Below, piece after piece: positions 8,868 through 18,075 of a DNA stretch of 64,000 nt; the stretch's first letter is position 1, and every line of letters begins with the position of its first letter. Made by a program: the position numbers and the translations under genes. The stretch is from Lentzea californiensis (lineage in GTDB: Bacteria; Actinomycetota; Actinomycetes; Mycobacteriales; Pseudonocardiaceae): NCBI RefSeq assembly GCF_024648825.1, contig NZ_JANBBE010000012.1, forward strand, positions 186,001 through 250,000. Direction: 5' to 3'. The notes below the pieces were generated by a model, which did no database searches, was not told the origin of the DNA, and saw only the letters and a program-made list of their open reading frames with translations.

Positions 8868-10523
8868 ATGGCACATGACGCGGATGTCATCGTCGTCGGC
8901 GCGGGCCTCGCAGGTCTCGTCGCGACCGCAGAACTCGCGGACGCGGGTCGCAAGGTCATTCTCCTCGACCAGGAGCCTGAGGCGTCGCTCGGCGGCCAGG
9001 CCTGGTGGTCGTTCGGCGGGTTGTTCATGGTGGACACCCCCGAGCAGCGCAGGCTCCGGGTCAAGGACTCGCACGACCTGGCGTTGCAGGACTGGATGGG
9101 CTCGGCCGCGTTCGACCGGGAGGAGGACCACTGGCCACGGCTGTGGGCACAGGCCTATGTGGACTTCGCCTCCGGTGAGAAGCGCTCCTGGCTGCACAAC
9201 ATGGGAATGCGCTGGTTCCCGCTCGTGCAGTGGGCCGAGCGCGGCGGCTACCTGGCCGACGGGCACGGCAACACGGTGCCGCGCTTCCACGTCACGTGGG
9301 GCACCGGGCCGGGCGTCGTCGAGCCGTTCGAGCGCCGGGTGCGGGAGGCCGTCGCGAAGGGACTCGTGACGCTCAAGTTCCGCCACAAGGTCACGAACGT
9401 CAACGTCACCAACGGTGTGTGCGACGGCGTGTCCGGCGACGTGCTGGAGGCCTCGTCGACCGGCAGGGCCGAACCGAGCTCGCGGACGGTCGCGGGCGAC
9501 TTCTCGTTCTCGGCGCAGGCCGTGGTCGTCACGTCCGGCGGCATCGGCGGCAACCACGACCTCGTGCGCAAGAACTGGCCGGAGCGGATGGGCACGCCGC
9601 CGAAGTTCATGCTGGCCGGTGTGCCGGACTTCGTCGACGGCTCGATGATGGAGATCACGCAGAAGGCCGGCGGCGCGATCATCAACGCCGACCGCATGTG
9701 GCACTACCCCGAGGGCATCGCCAACTACGCCCCGGTGTGGTCGCGGCACGGCATCCGCATCCTGCCCGGCCCGTCGCCGCTGTGGCTCGACGCCGAGGGC
9801 AAGAGGCTGCCGATCCCGCTCTTCCCCGGCTTCGACTCGCTGGGGTCGTTGCAGCACATCACCTCGCTCGGTCACGAGCACTCGTGGTTCGTGCTGAACA
9901 AGAGGATCATCGGCAAGGAGTTCGCGCTGTCGGGCTCCGAGCAGAACCCGGACCTCACGGGCAAGGACACGAAGGCCGTCCTCAAGCGCGCGCTGCCGGG
10001 CGCCGTGGCACCCGTCGAGGCGTTCGCGCAGAAGTCGAAGGAGTTCATCCAGGCGGGCACGGTCGCGGACCTGGCCCGCGGCATGAACGCGCTGACCGGC
10101 GACTCGCGGATCGACGCGGCCCAGCTGGAGAAGACGATCGTCGAGCGCGACCGCCAGGTCACCGCGGGCCTGAGCAAGGACATGCAGGTCAACGCGATCC
10201 GCGCGGCACGGCACTTCCTGACCGACAAGCTGATCCGCGTCGTCGAGCCGCACCGGCTGCTCGACCCCAAGGCCGGTCCGCTGATCGCGGTCAGGCTCTC
10301 GGTCGTCACGCGCAAGACGCTGGGAGGCCTGCACACCGACCTGTCGTCGCGGGTGCTCGACAACTCCGGCGAGGTGCTGCCGGGCCTGTACGCCGCCGGT
10401 GAGGCCGCCGGGTTCGGTGGCGGTGGCGTGCACGGCTACCGCGCGCTGGAGGGCACGTTCCTCGGTGGTTGCCTGTTCTCCGGCCGGGTGGCCGGGCGTG
10501 CGGCGGCGGAGGCCGTCAAGTAG
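8868..10523 (+). CDS. FAD-dependent dehydrogenase, 3-ketosteroid-dehydrogenase-like
   Basis: A 551-residue flavoprotein of the fumarate-reductase/KstD superfamily. The FAD-binding Rossmann motif is at residues 6-19 (VIVVGAGLAGLVAT), the flavin-contacting LGGQAWWSFGGLF stretch follows, and the C-terminal FAD motif reads LYAAGEAAGFGGGGVHGYRALEGTFLGG. The full length fits the family annotated as FAD-binding dehydrogenase; the substrate may be a steroid or another cyclic enone but is not determined. Two flavin reductase-type genes follow on the same strand and could supply or recycle flavin. Confidence 0.88.
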   Translation: MAHDADVIVVGAGLAGLVATAELADAGRKVILLDQEPEASLGGQAWWSFGGLFMVDTPEQRRLRVKDSHDLALQDWMGSAAFDREEDHWPRLWAQAYVDFASGEKRSWLHNMGMRWFPLVQWAERGGYLADGHGNTVPRFHVTWGTGPGVVEPFERRVREAVAKGLVTLKFRHKVTNVNVTNGVCDGVSGDVLEASSTGRAEPSSRTVAGDFSFSAQAVVVTSGGIGGNHDLVRKNWPERMGTPPKFMLAGVPDFVDGSMMEITQKAGGAIINADRMWHYPEGIANYAPVWSRHGIRILPGPSPLWLDAEGKRLPIPLFPGFDSLGSLQHITSLGHEHSWFVLNKRIIGKEFALSGSEQNPDLTGKDTKAVLKRALPGAVAPVEAFAQKSKEFIQAGTVADLARGMNALTGDSRIDAAQLEKTIVERDRQVTAGLSKDMQVNAIRAARHFLTDKLIRVVEPHRLLDPKAGPLIAVRLSVVTRKTLGGLHTDLSSRVLDNSGEVLPGLYAAGEAAGFGGGGVHGYRALEGTFLGGCLFSGRVAGRAAAEAVK

Positions 10524-10580
10524 GTCCCGCGTGGTGGACGCGGGTTGACGGTCCCCGAGCTTGCGGCTGTGCTGGAAGGC

Positions 10581-11060
10581 ATGACGCAGATCGGTGTTCT
10601 GGTCGGCAACCCGCGGCCCGCCTCACGCACGCTGCAGGCGGCCCTGGCCCTGCGCGAGGCCCTCGCCGCGACGCTGGGCGTGCCCGTCGAGGGGCCCGTC
10701 GTCGAGGCGGCCGCTCTGGCGCCCGCCGTGTTCACGGAACCGGACACGATCAAGGCCGCGCTGGCGGCGCTCGGCCAGGCCGAGGTGCTGGTCGTGGCGA
10801 CGCCGACGTACAAGGCCGCGTACACCGGCCTGCTGAAGGCCGTGCTGGACCAGGCACCGCCGGGCTGGCTGAAGGGCAAGCTCGTCGTTCCGCTGCAGAT
10901 CGCCGCGTCCGACAAGCACGCCCTCGCCGTCGAGGTGCACCTGCGACCGGTGCTCGCCGAACTGGGCGCGGTGGTGCCCCAGGCACTGTTCCTCAACGAG
11001 GCCGCGCTTCCCGCCGACGCCGCGGACTTCGACCTGGACGCGCTGAAGGTGCTGCGATGA
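10581..11060 (+). CDS. NAD(P)H-dependent FMN reductase (flavodoxin-like)
   Basis: Starting at MTQIGVLVGNPRPASRT, the protein has 159 residues with the NADPH_red/FMN_red fold. The FMN phosphate loop GNPRPASRT is near the N-terminus and the VVATPTYKAAYTGLLKAVLD loop contacts the isoalloxazine ring, as in SsuE/MsuE-type reductases. A TTG at 10545 in the same frame is a possible earlier start. The stop overlaps the next start (ATGA at 11057), so the two are translationally coupled. It would deliver reduced FMN to a two-component monooxygenase; the luciferase-like monooxygenase at 13399 is the nearest candidate. Confidence 0.85.
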   Translation: MTQIGVLVGNPRPASRTLQAALALREALAATLGVPVEGPVVEAAALAPAVFTEPDTIKAALAALGQAEVLVVATPTYKAAYTGLLKAVLDQAPPGWLKGKLVVPLQIAASDKHALAVEVHLRPVLAELGAVVPQALFLNEAALPADAADFDLDALKVLR

Positions 11061-11524
11061 AGGACCAGCTGCGCGACGCGCTGAGGCACCACGCCCAGGC
11101 CGTCACGATCGTCACCGCCACCGGGTCCGAAGGTCCGGTCGGCACAACGGTTTCCTCGTTCACCTCCGTCTCGTTCGAACCACCGCTCGTCGTCGTGTGG
11201 ATCGGTGAGGGCGCGTCGGTGTGGCCGGTGCTGCGCACCGCGCCGTTGTTCGCCGTGCACCTCCTGGACGCCGCGCAGACCGGGCTCGCGGACCTGTTCG
11301 CCACCAAGGGCGTCGACAGGTTCGGCCCGGGAACGCGGTGGCAGGAGGACGACGACGGTGTGCCGTGGCTGCTGGACGCGCCGGTGCGGCTGCGGTGCCG
11401 GACCGCGCGGCGGATCGCGGTCGGCGACCACGTGGCGCTGGTCGGCGAACCGCTGGACATCACGCACTCCGACCTCGCCGCGCCCCTGGTGCGGCACCAG
11501 GGGCGCTACACCTCAGTCGCTTAG
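11057..11524 (+). CDS. Flavin reductase-like FMN-binding protein
   Basis: This 155-residue split-barrel flavin reductase has the typical N-terminus (LRHHAQAVTIVTATG), the flavin-contacting TTVSSFTSVSFEPPLVVVWI and the HVALVGEPLDI strand near the C-terminus. It is coupled to the upstream FMN reductase by an ATGA overlap and converges with the next gene with a 12-nt overlap. Having two different FMN-reducing folds back to back suggests supply of FMNH2 to a nearby monooxygenase. The family call is firm and the partner is inferred. Confidence 0.87.
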   Translation: MKDQLRDALRHHAQAVTIVTATGSEGPVGTTVSSFTSVSFEPPLVVVWIGEGASVWPVLRTAPLFAVHLLDAAQTGLADLFATKGVDRFGPGTRWQEDDDGVPWLLDAPVRLRCRTARRIAVGDHVALVGEPLDITHSDLAAPLVRHQGRYTSVA

Positions 11525-13207
11525 CCGGCGCAGGACCTCCCGCGCCAGCAAGTCGTTCTGCCGGAACGCCGGGGCGTTCGTGTTCGGCCGCGCGAACGCC
11601 GCGAACGCCCTCCCCGTCGTGTAGGGCCCCACGGCGAACCGGACCGGGTCCTCGTCGCCGTTCTCGTTGATCAGGCGTCCCGCCGGCGACACCCGCACCA
11701 GCCCGGCGGCGTCCTCGGAGACGTCGCCGGCCGCGCGCAACGACCGCAGCACCGGATCAGCCGTGCGCGACAGCGAGTGCGTCGGCAGCCGGGCTTCGAC
11801 CAGGCCGTTGGCGCGCACCACGTCCGGCGTCGTCGCGCTGCCCGCCACGAAGGCGCCCTCCACCGCCACCACCCACATGTCGGCGCCTAGGAACCGCACG
11901 ATTCCCGCGCGCGACAACGCCAGCAGCTCCTCCAGCCGGTCCGGTGGCGGGCCCGAGGCCAGGTAGCTGAAGTAGCCGTGCCACCAGCCGTCGAACGGCA
12001 TGAGGCCCGCGAGCTGGCCGTAGACCGACAGCAGTGCGAGGAACGCCCCGAGGTCGGCGCTGTGCCGCGGATCGGAACGCCGGGCCACGTCGGCCTCGAC
12101 GTATGCACGCAGGTGCTCCTGGAACTCCTCCGCGGACCCGAAGGTCACGCCGGCCAGCGGGCGGTCGAGCCGTTCGAAGTCGATGCGGTCGGCCGGATCG
12201 GGCACGGCGAGCTCCTCCAGCGCCCGCATTTCGTTGCTGTACCAGGGGAACGCGGTGAACGAGGCGGCGAACTCCACGAAGGGCATCCGCACCAGGCCGG
12301 GGTGTCCGGTGAAGAGCTCGTGGTAGTGACCCCAGGCGATCTCCTTGGCCATCAACGGCCACACGTCGGCCCGGAAGTCCAGCTCGCGGCCCTGCAAGGC
12401 GTCCGCGACGAAGAAGTGCGGCAACGACGGACGGGTTCCCTGCAGCCGGTAGCCGGTCTTCGAGTGGTACGGCACGCCTCGGCGCGAGCCCACGTACAGC
12501 GTCGGTTCCGCACCGGAAGGCACGTAGGTGAGCTGACCGCCGGAACGCACGTACCGGCCGCCGCGGCCCTCGGTCAGCAGCACCATGAGGTCGATGAACG
12601 CGAGCCCGAACCCGCGCAGCACCACGTCGCCGGACACGGCCGACAGGTCCGCGTCGGCCGAGTACAGCGGTGGCACGTAGACCAGGCCTTGTTCTGACGC
12701 GTGCTCGGCGAGCTTGCGGTGTTCGGGTTCGGGCTCGGCGTCGAGGTGTCCCAAGGCGAGCACCAGGACGTCCGCGGTCAGCGAGGAGCCGTTGTCGAGC
12801 CACACCCGGTCGCCGTCGACCTTCATGGCCGAAGCCTGATGCACGATCACAGAGATGTTCGGAGGCAGAGATTTCCTTACGTGGTCGAAGAACCACTCCA
12901 GGTACCTGCTCTGCACCTGACGCGACGGGAATGCTGTCGGGTCGGTGCCGGTCCACTCCGCCAGCGACGGGCCGGGGCGGATCGGACCGAGACCGTCGAA
13001 CGAGTCGTCGGTGAAGACGGTGACGTCCTCGGCCATGGAGTTCATGCGCAGCAACGGGGATTGGGCGTGCCGCCACACCCGGCCCGCACCCGGCGGGAAC
13101 GGGTCGACGACGTGCACGGCCAGGGCCGAGGCGGGTGACTGGGCGGCGATGCGTTCCAGCAGGCCGGCGGCACGAGGGCCGCCGCCGATCACGACGAGTG
13201 AGCGCAT
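11513..13207 (-). CDS. FAD/NAD(P)-binding protein (NAD_binding_9 type)
   Basis: The start is taken at MRSLVVIGGGPRAAGLLER, preceded by GGAAAG at a good distance; the open frame extends 51 codons further but lacks a Rossmann fold there. The 564-residue product has an N-terminal dinucleotide motif (VVIGGGPRAAG) and PGAGRVWRHAQSPLLRMNSMA, the second signature of the FAD-NAD(P)-binding family. Such proteins are often found beside siderophore, amino-acid hydroxylation or flavin-dependent oxidation genes. It is divergent from the luciferase-like monooxygenase across 191 bp, suggesting joint control. The substrate is unknown. Confidence 0.8.
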   Translation of the reverse strand: MRSLVVIGGGPRAAGLLERIAAQSPASALAVHVVDPFPPGAGRVWRHAQSPLLRMNSMAEDVTVFTDDSFDGLGPIRPGPSLAEWTGTDPTAFPSRQVQSRYLEWFFDHVRKSLPPNISVIVHQASAMKVDGDRVWLDNGSSLTADVLVLALGHLDAEPEPEHRKLAEHASEQGLVYVPPLYSADADLSAVSGDVVLRGFGLAFIDLMVLLTEGRGGRYVRSGGQLTYVPSGAEPTLYVGSRRGVPYHSKTGYRLQGTRPSLPHFFVADALQGRELDFRADVWPLMAKEIAWGHYHELFTGHPGLVRMPFVEFAASFTAFPWYSNEMRALEELAVPDPADRIDFERLDRPLAGVTFGSAEEFQEHLRAYVEADVARRSDPRHSADLGAFLALLSVYGQLAGLMPFDGWWHGYFSYLASGPPPDRLEELLALSRAGIVRFLGADMWVVAVEGAFVAGSATTPDVVRANGLVEARLPTHSLSRTADPVLRSLRAAGDVSEDAAGLVRVSPAGRLINENGDEDPVRFAVGPYTTGRAFAAFARPNTNAPAFRQNDLLAREVLRRLSD

Positions 13208-13398
13208 GCGCGTCTTTCCGTTGGAGGGCAACGAGAAACGAGCCACGTCCCTCAACGCGAACACCACCACGGTACCCCGCGCGTGCAAGCAAATCCCGCT
13301 CTGTGGACGTCGTTGCGACGAGCCTGGTCCGGGTGTGCACTCGAAGGGCGCCTCCCTCAACGCGCCCTGCTCCCACTACCAGTTCTGGGGAATCGGTC

Positions 13399-14499
13399 AT
13401 GCCAGTTGAGTTTCTCGGGATCGCCGCCACGAACGACGGGTCGGAAACGACGCCGCGGTCGTCCAGCGGCGCGTTCGACAAGGACTACACGCTCAGGCTC
13501 GCGAGGGCGCACGAGGAGCACGGCTGGGACCGCGTGCTGTTCGCCTACGGATCGGGTGCGCCGGAACCCTCGGCAGCGGCCGCCTATCTCGCCGGCAAGC
13601 TCGACAAGCTGCAGATCCTGCTGGCACACCGGCCGAACGTCAGCTACCCGACGTTCGCGGCGAAGACGTTCGCGACGCTCGACCAGATCAGCGACGGCCG
13701 GCTGACGGTGCACTTCATCACCGGCGGCACCGACCACGAGCAGCAGCGCGAGGGCGACTACCTGACCAAGGACCAGCGCTACGGCCGCACCCGCGAGTAC
13801 ATCCAGATCGTCAAGAAGGCCTGGACCAGCAGGTCGGCGTTCGACCACGACGGCGAGCACTACCACTTCGCGGACTTCGTGAGCGACGTGTTCCCCGTCC
13901 AGCAACCACGCCCGGACGTGTCATTCGGCGGCTCCTCCCCCGCGGCCTACGCGGCGGGTGGCGCCGAGGCCGACGTCTTCTGTCTGTGGGGCGAGCCGCT
14001 GGCCGAGACCGCGCAGCAGATCGAGTCGGTGAAGCAGGCCGCGAAGGACGCCGGGCGCACGGACGTGCCGCGGATCCAGGTCGCGTTCCGGCCGATCATC
14101 GCGCCGACCGAGGAACTGGCCTGGGAGAAGGCCCACCGCACGGTCGACCGGATCGAGGCACGGAAGGCGAACGGGCCGCTGAGCCGGCGGCACTCGCTGA
14201 CCAGCCCGGAGAACACCGGCTCACAACGACTTCTGGCGGTCGCGGACCGCGGCGAGCGGTTCGACCGTGCACTGTGGACACCCACGGCGAAGGCGACCGG
14301 CGGCGCCGGCAACTCCAACGCGCTGGTCGGCACGCCGGAGACCGTCGCGCAGGCGTTGCTGGACTACTACCACCTCGGCGTCGACGTCCTGTCCGCCCGT
14401 GGCTACGACCTGCTCGGCGACGCGATCGACTTCGGCCGGTACGTGATCCCGATCGTTCGCGAGGAGGTCGCGAAGCGAGACCGGGCCAAGGCCGCATGA
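13399..14499 (+). CDS. Luciferase-like (LLM) flavin-dependent monooxygenase, SsuD-like
   Basis: This 366-residue protein starts at MPVEFLGIAATNDGSE, with a GGGG ribosome-binding site about 8 nt upstream. The bacterial-luciferase TIM-barrel pattern is clear: LARAHEEHGWDRVLFAYG, ILLAHRPNVSYPTFAAKTFATLDQISDGRLTVHFITGG (the SsuD-like FMNH2-binding stretch), DYLTKDQRYGRTREYIQIVKKAW and a C-terminal AQALLDYYHLGVD. SsuD-type enzymes use FMNH2 and O2 to desulfonate alkanesulfonates. A sulfonate or sulfone substrate is likely but not proven. The two FMN reductase-type genes 2-3 kb upstream fit a two-component system. The acetyltransferase start overlaps its stop (ATGA). Confidence 0.87.
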   Translation: MPVEFLGIAATNDGSETTPRSSSGAFDKDYTLRLARAHEEHGWDRVLFAYGSGAPEPSAAAAYLAGKLDKLQILLAHRPNVSYPTFAAKTFATLDQISDGRLTVHFITGGTDHEQQREGDYLTKDQRYGRTREYIQIVKKAWTSRSAFDHDGEHYHFADFVSDVFPVQQPRPDVSFGGSSPAAYAAGGAEADVFCLWGEPLAETAQQIESVKQAAKDAGRTDVPRIQVAFRPIIAPTEELAWEKAHRTVDRIEARKANGPLSRRHSLTSPENTGSQRLLAVADRGERFDRALWTPTAKATGGAGNSNALVGTPETVAQALLDYYHLGVDVLSARGYDLLGDAIDFGRYVIPIVREEVAKRDRAKAA

Positions 14500-14963
14500 C
14501 GACTCTCGAAGTGCGCCGCGTCCGGCAGTCGGATCCGGCCGCGGCACCATTGGTCGCCGAACTCACGTACGAATACACCTCTCGCTACGGACCAATGGGC
14601 GCAGAGGAGATGCGACGACCGGCGGACGTGTTCGAGCCGCCGAACGGACAGTTCCTGTTGCTGGTGGAAGCAGGAGTGGCCGTCGCGGGCGGTGCGTTCA
14701 AGCGGTTCGACGCGGAAACCGCCGAGATGAAACGGATCTGGACGCATTCACAACACCGCCGGCGTGGATTGGCGCGGCGGGTGCTCGTGGAACTGGAGAC
14801 CGAGGCCAGAACGTTTGGGTACAGCAGGATCTACCTCACCACGGGACCGCGCCAGCCGGAGGCGAAAGGGCTGTACCTGGCGACCGGTTACACACCGTTG
14901 TTCGACGTTGATACAGACCCCCTGACAATTGGCCCACTGGCCTTCAGCAAGGTGATTCATTAG
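14496..14963 (+). CDS. GNAT-family N-acetyltransferase
   Basis: A 155-residue GCN5-related acetyltransferase. Motif A for acetyl-CoA is QHRRRGLARRVLVELE at about residues 85-100, preceded by the EMKRIWTHS strand and followed by the C-terminal GYSRIYLTTG and ATGYTPLF. The substrate is unknown. Its ATG overlaps the stop of the luciferase-like monooxygenase, so it is probably in the same operon, perhaps detoxifying or modifying a product. Confidence 0.87.
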   Translation: MTTLEVRRVRQSDPAAAPLVAELTYEYTSRYGPMGAEEMRRPADVFEPPNGQFLLLVEAGVAVAGGAFKRFDAETAEMKRIWTHSQHRRRGLARRVLVELETEARTFGYSRIYLTTGPRQPEAKGLYLATGYTPLFDVDTDPLTIGPLAFSKVIH

Positions 14964-15138
14964 TTCAAACGAGTGAAATCGTGGTCGATTCGTCGATTCT
15001 CGACCGGCTTTTGGGGTTCCGTTGGACAGGTACTGACTGATCAGTAAGCTTTCCCGTTGGACCCACTCCTGGTGGTGGTACCGCGTCAGCCGATCGAGCA
15101 GATCACCCCGGTCCCCCACGAACGGCCACCTGAGCTGA

Positions 15139-17178
15139 ATGAACACGGTCGACAGCCGAGAGCCCGCCGTTCGCTGGGCGGCGGCGATCTCCAGCACCCT
15201 CGTCGCGGGCTTCACGCGCGCGAAGCTCGAGCAACTGCTCGGCGGCTACGTCGAGCAGTTGCTCAGTGGCGGGGTGGACGAGGCGCGGCTGGTCGGCCGG
15301 TCCATGGTCGAGCACGACCTCATCGCCTCGGCGACGCTGGAGCAGTCGCTCACGTGCCTGGGTGAGCACACCACGGTCACGCCGGCCCAGCTGGCCGCGC
15401 TCGCCGCCGGGTACGCGGAGGGGCTGCGCGACCGCACGCTCGACCAGCAGGAGCTCAGCCGCACGGCCGCGATCACCACGATGCGCCGGGCCGAGGCCGC
15501 GGTCAGGGCGAGCGAGGCCAAGTTCCGCGCGGTCTTCGAGAGCTCGGCGTTCGGCATCGTCGTGAGCGGCCTCAAGGGCGAGATCATCGACGTCAACGAG
15601 GCGTTGCTCGCGATGCTCGACTACAAGCACGAGGACCTGAGCAGGATGAGCGGCCGCGACATCGTGCACCCGGACGACAGGGCCGGGCTGCGGGAGCTCA
15701 CGAAGCAGCTGATCGCGTCGGAGCACGACAACGTCCGGGTCGAGAAGCGGATGGTCCGCAGCGACGGCGAGACGATCCAGACGCACATGGCGATCTCGGT
15801 GGTGCGCGAGGAGGACGGCACGCCGCCGTACCTCGTCACCATGATCGAGAACATGAGCGAGATGCGCGCGTTGCAGACGCAGCTGGTGCGGCAGAGCCTC
15901 AACGACGTGCAGACGGGTCTGCCGAACCGGGCGCAGTTCCTCGGCTGGCTGGAGGGCGTGGCCGGTTCGAAGGGGCCGGAGACGCTCGCGCTCGTGCAGG
16001 TCGACATCGACGGGTTCCGCGGCGTGAACGACGCGTTCGGGCACGAGGCCGGCAACCGGGTGCTGATGCACGTCGCGACGCACCTGCGGGCGGTGTTCTC
16101 CGAGGAGGCCGCCAAGGTCGCGCGCATCGGCGAGGACGAGTTCGGCGTGCTGGTGAAGAACCCGCAGGACGTGCGGAGCGTGGTCGCCCTTGTAGAGGAC
16201 TTCACCGCACGCCTGGAGGAGCCGATCTGGATCGGCTCGCACGGCGTCGGCGTGACGACGAGCGTCGGCATCGTGGCGCGGGCGGCGCGCGGCGGCGACT
16301 CGGCGGACCTGTTGCGCGCGGCGGACGTCACTGTCGGCTGGGCCAAGCGCGACGGCAAGGCACAGTGGGCACTGTACGACCACGAACGGGACGTGCACGA
16401 CAAGGAGAGGTACGCGCTCGCGGCCTCGATCCCCGGCGCGCTGGAAGAGGGCCAGTTCCGCGTCGACTACCTGCCCGTCCACTCGCTGACCGACGGCTCG
16501 GTGCTCGCGCTGGAGGCCAAGATCGTCTGGGACCACCCCGAACGCGGGGTGCTGTGCCCGGACGCGTTCCTCGGCCAGTCGTCGAGCAACGGCATGATCG
16601 TCCGCTTGGTGCACTGGGCGCTGGAGGCCGCGTGCCGGCACGCGGCCGACTGGCACCTGGCGCTGGGCGCGCGGATGCCCGCGCTGTCGATCGACCTGCC
16701 GCCGCGGCTGTGCCAGGAGCCCGAGCTCGTCGCCGAGGTCGCCCGCGTGCTGGAGCGCACCGGTCTGCCCGCGTCGTTGCTGCGCTTCGAACTGCACGAG
16801 CACCTGCCGGCGTTGCTGAACGACGAACAGCTCGACGAGCTCACGATCCTCGCCGGGCGCGGCATCGGGCTGGTGCTGGACCAGATGAACGGCGGCAACG
16901 TCGGCGTCGACCGGCTGCGCCAGTTGCCGTTGAGCGGCGTGAAGTTCACCGGCGCCGTCGTGCACGGTCTCGACGAGGGCGCGAACCGCGTCGAGGCGAG
17001 CGCCTCGGTGGCCCTGCTGCGGTGGGCTTCGTTGCTCAAGCTGCCGCTCTACGCCGAGGACGTGCGGACCGCCACCGAAGCCGCGAGGCTGGCGGAGCTG
17101 GGCGTGACGGGCGGCCAGGGCGCGCACTTCGGGCCGGTGCTGTCGGCCGCCGAGGTCTCCGCGCTCCTCCTCAGCTAG
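15139..17178 (+). CDS. PAS-GGDEF-EAL protein with degenerate catalytic motifs
   Basis: A 679-residue cytoplasmic protein. A helical N-terminal region (1-115) is followed by a PAS domain (about 122-240, FRAVFESSAFGIVVSGLKGEI), a GGDEF domain (about 253-420) and an EAL domain (about 425-679). The GGDEF signature reads GEDEF (331-335), a variant that could still bind GTP. The EAL domain is eroded: LEAKIVW replaces the ExLxRW motif, DQMNGGN (581-587) replaces DDFGTGY, and VKFT (601-604) lacks the Asp of KID. Family knowledge suggests loss of phosphodiesterase activity; diguanylate cyclase activity or a c-di-GMP/GTP sensor role remains possible. No membrane helices are seen. Confidence 0.88.
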   Translation: MNTVDSREPAVRWAAAISSTLVAGFTRAKLEQLLGGYVEQLLSGGVDEARLVGRSMVEHDLIASATLEQSLTCLGEHTTVTPAQLAALAAGYAEGLRDRTLDQQELSRTAAITTMRRAEAAVRASEAKFRAVFESSAFGIVVSGLKGEIIDVNEALLAMLDYKHEDLSRMSGRDIVHPDDRAGLRELTKQLIASEHDNVRVEKRMVRSDGETIQTHMAISVVREEDGTPPYLVTMIENMSEMRALQTQLVRQSLNDVQTGLPNRAQFLGWLEGVAGSKGPETLALVQVDIDGFRGVNDAFGHEAGNRVLMHVATHLRAVFSEEAAKVARIGEDEFGVLVKNPQDVRSVVALVEDFTARLEEPIWIGSHGVGVTTSVGIVARAARGGDSADLLRAADVTVGWAKRDGKAQWALYDHERDVHDKERYALAASIPGALEEGQFRVDYLPVHSLTDGSVLALEAKIVWDHPERGVLCPDAFLGQSSSNGMIVRLVHWALEAACRHAADWHLALGARMPALSIDLPPRLCQEPELVAEVARVLERTGLPASLLRFELHEHLPALLNDEQLDELTILAGRGIGLVLDQMNGGNVGVDRLRQLPLSGVKFTGAVVHGLDEGANRVEASASVALLRWASLLKLPLYAEDVRTATEAARLAELGVTGGQGAHFGPVLSAAEVSALLLS

Positions 17179-17244
17179 TTCTTATCAGGATTTTCGAGGG
17201 TTTCGGCACAGCCGGCTCACATGATGGGGGTCCATCGTGGAGTC

Positions 17245-18075
17245 ATGACCGAGCAGAGCTTCCCCGCGATGAGCGGGACACTGGTGGAACCGCAGCCCGC
17301 CGTCGTCGCGCCGAAGTTCTGGCGCCGAACGGCCCCGATGCTCACGGCCGCGGCGCTCGTCGCCGGCCTGTTCGGAGGCGTCACCGGAGCGGTGATCGCC
17401 TCGCCGGACGCCGCCCCGACGTCCACCACCGTTTCCGCGCAGACGATCTCGAACACGTCCACACTGGACTGGAGCGCCGTCGCCTCCGAGGTGTTGCCCT
17501 CGGTGGTGCAGGTGAACGTCGGCAACGGCCTCGGCTCCGGCGTGGTCCTCTCCGGGGACGGCAAGATCCTCACCAACAACCACGTCGTCGCCTCGGCCGG
17601 TGGCCAGATCACGGTGAAGTTCAACGACGGCCGCGAGCTGCCGGCCACCTTGGTCAACACCGACCCCGCCTCGGACCTCGCCGTGCTGCAGGTCTCCGGG
17701 GCGTCCGGCCTGACGCCGATCAAGCGGGCGGACTCCGGCTCGGTGAAGGTCGGCGACGCGGTGATGGCCATCGGCTCGCCGTCCGGGCTGCAGGGCACCG
17801 TGACGACCGGCATCGTGTCCGCGCTGGACCGCAAGGTGACCGTGCCGGGCGAGACCCGCCGCGCGTCTTCCGTGTCGTACCAGGCGATCCAGACCGACGC
17901 GTCGATCAACCCCGGAAACTCCGGCGGTGCGCTGGTGAACGCGGCCGGTGAGCTGATCGGGATCAACTCGGCGATCTACTCGCCGGCGTCGAGCAGCGGT
18001 GAGGCCGGGAGCGTGGGCATCGGGTTCGCGATCCCGTCCAACACGGCCAAGCAGATCGTGGACGAGCTGAGCTAA
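17245..18075 (+). CDS. Membrane-anchored trypsin-like (S1C/HtrA-type) serine protease without PDZ domain
   Basis: From MTEQSFPAMSG the protein has 276 residues. One N-terminal transmembrane helix (about 31-52, PMLTAAALVAGLFGGVTGAVIA) leads to an extracytoplasmic protease domain with His113 (LTNNHVV), Asp144 (SDLAVL) and Ser226 (GNSGGAL), so the triad is complete. Members of this family usually carry one or two C-terminal PDZ domains; here the protein stops right after the catalytic domain (FAIPSNTAKQIVDELS). Two ATGs at 17221 and 17224 are alternative starts. The 3' end overlaps the convergent ATPase gene by 4 nt. Confidence 0.9.
   Translation: MTEQSFPAMSGTLVEPQPAVVAPKFWRRTAPMLTAAALVAGLFGGVTGAVIASPDAAPTSTTVSAQTISNTSTLDWSAVASEVLPSVVQVNVGNGLGSGVVLSGDGKILTNNHVVASAGGQITVKFNDGRELPATLVNTDPASDLAVLQVSGASGLTPIKRADSGSVKVGDAVMAIGSPSGLQGTVTTGIVSALDRKVTVPGETRRASSVSYQAIQTDASINPGNSGGALVNAAGELIGINSAIYSPASSSGEAGSVGIGFAIPSNTAKQIVDELS

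Noticed and set aside
8826-10433. A 535-codon frame antisense to the KstD-like gene
   Set aside because: Low-complexity composition and full overlap with a clear flavoprotein gene show that it is a shadow.
13283-13398. A leader peptide like that of metYX upstream of the SsuD-like monooxygenase
   Set aside because: One frame reads SRSVDVVATSLVRVCTR, vaguely like the motif, but it lacks the His, has one residue too many and has no stop codon before the monooxygenase start in the same frame.
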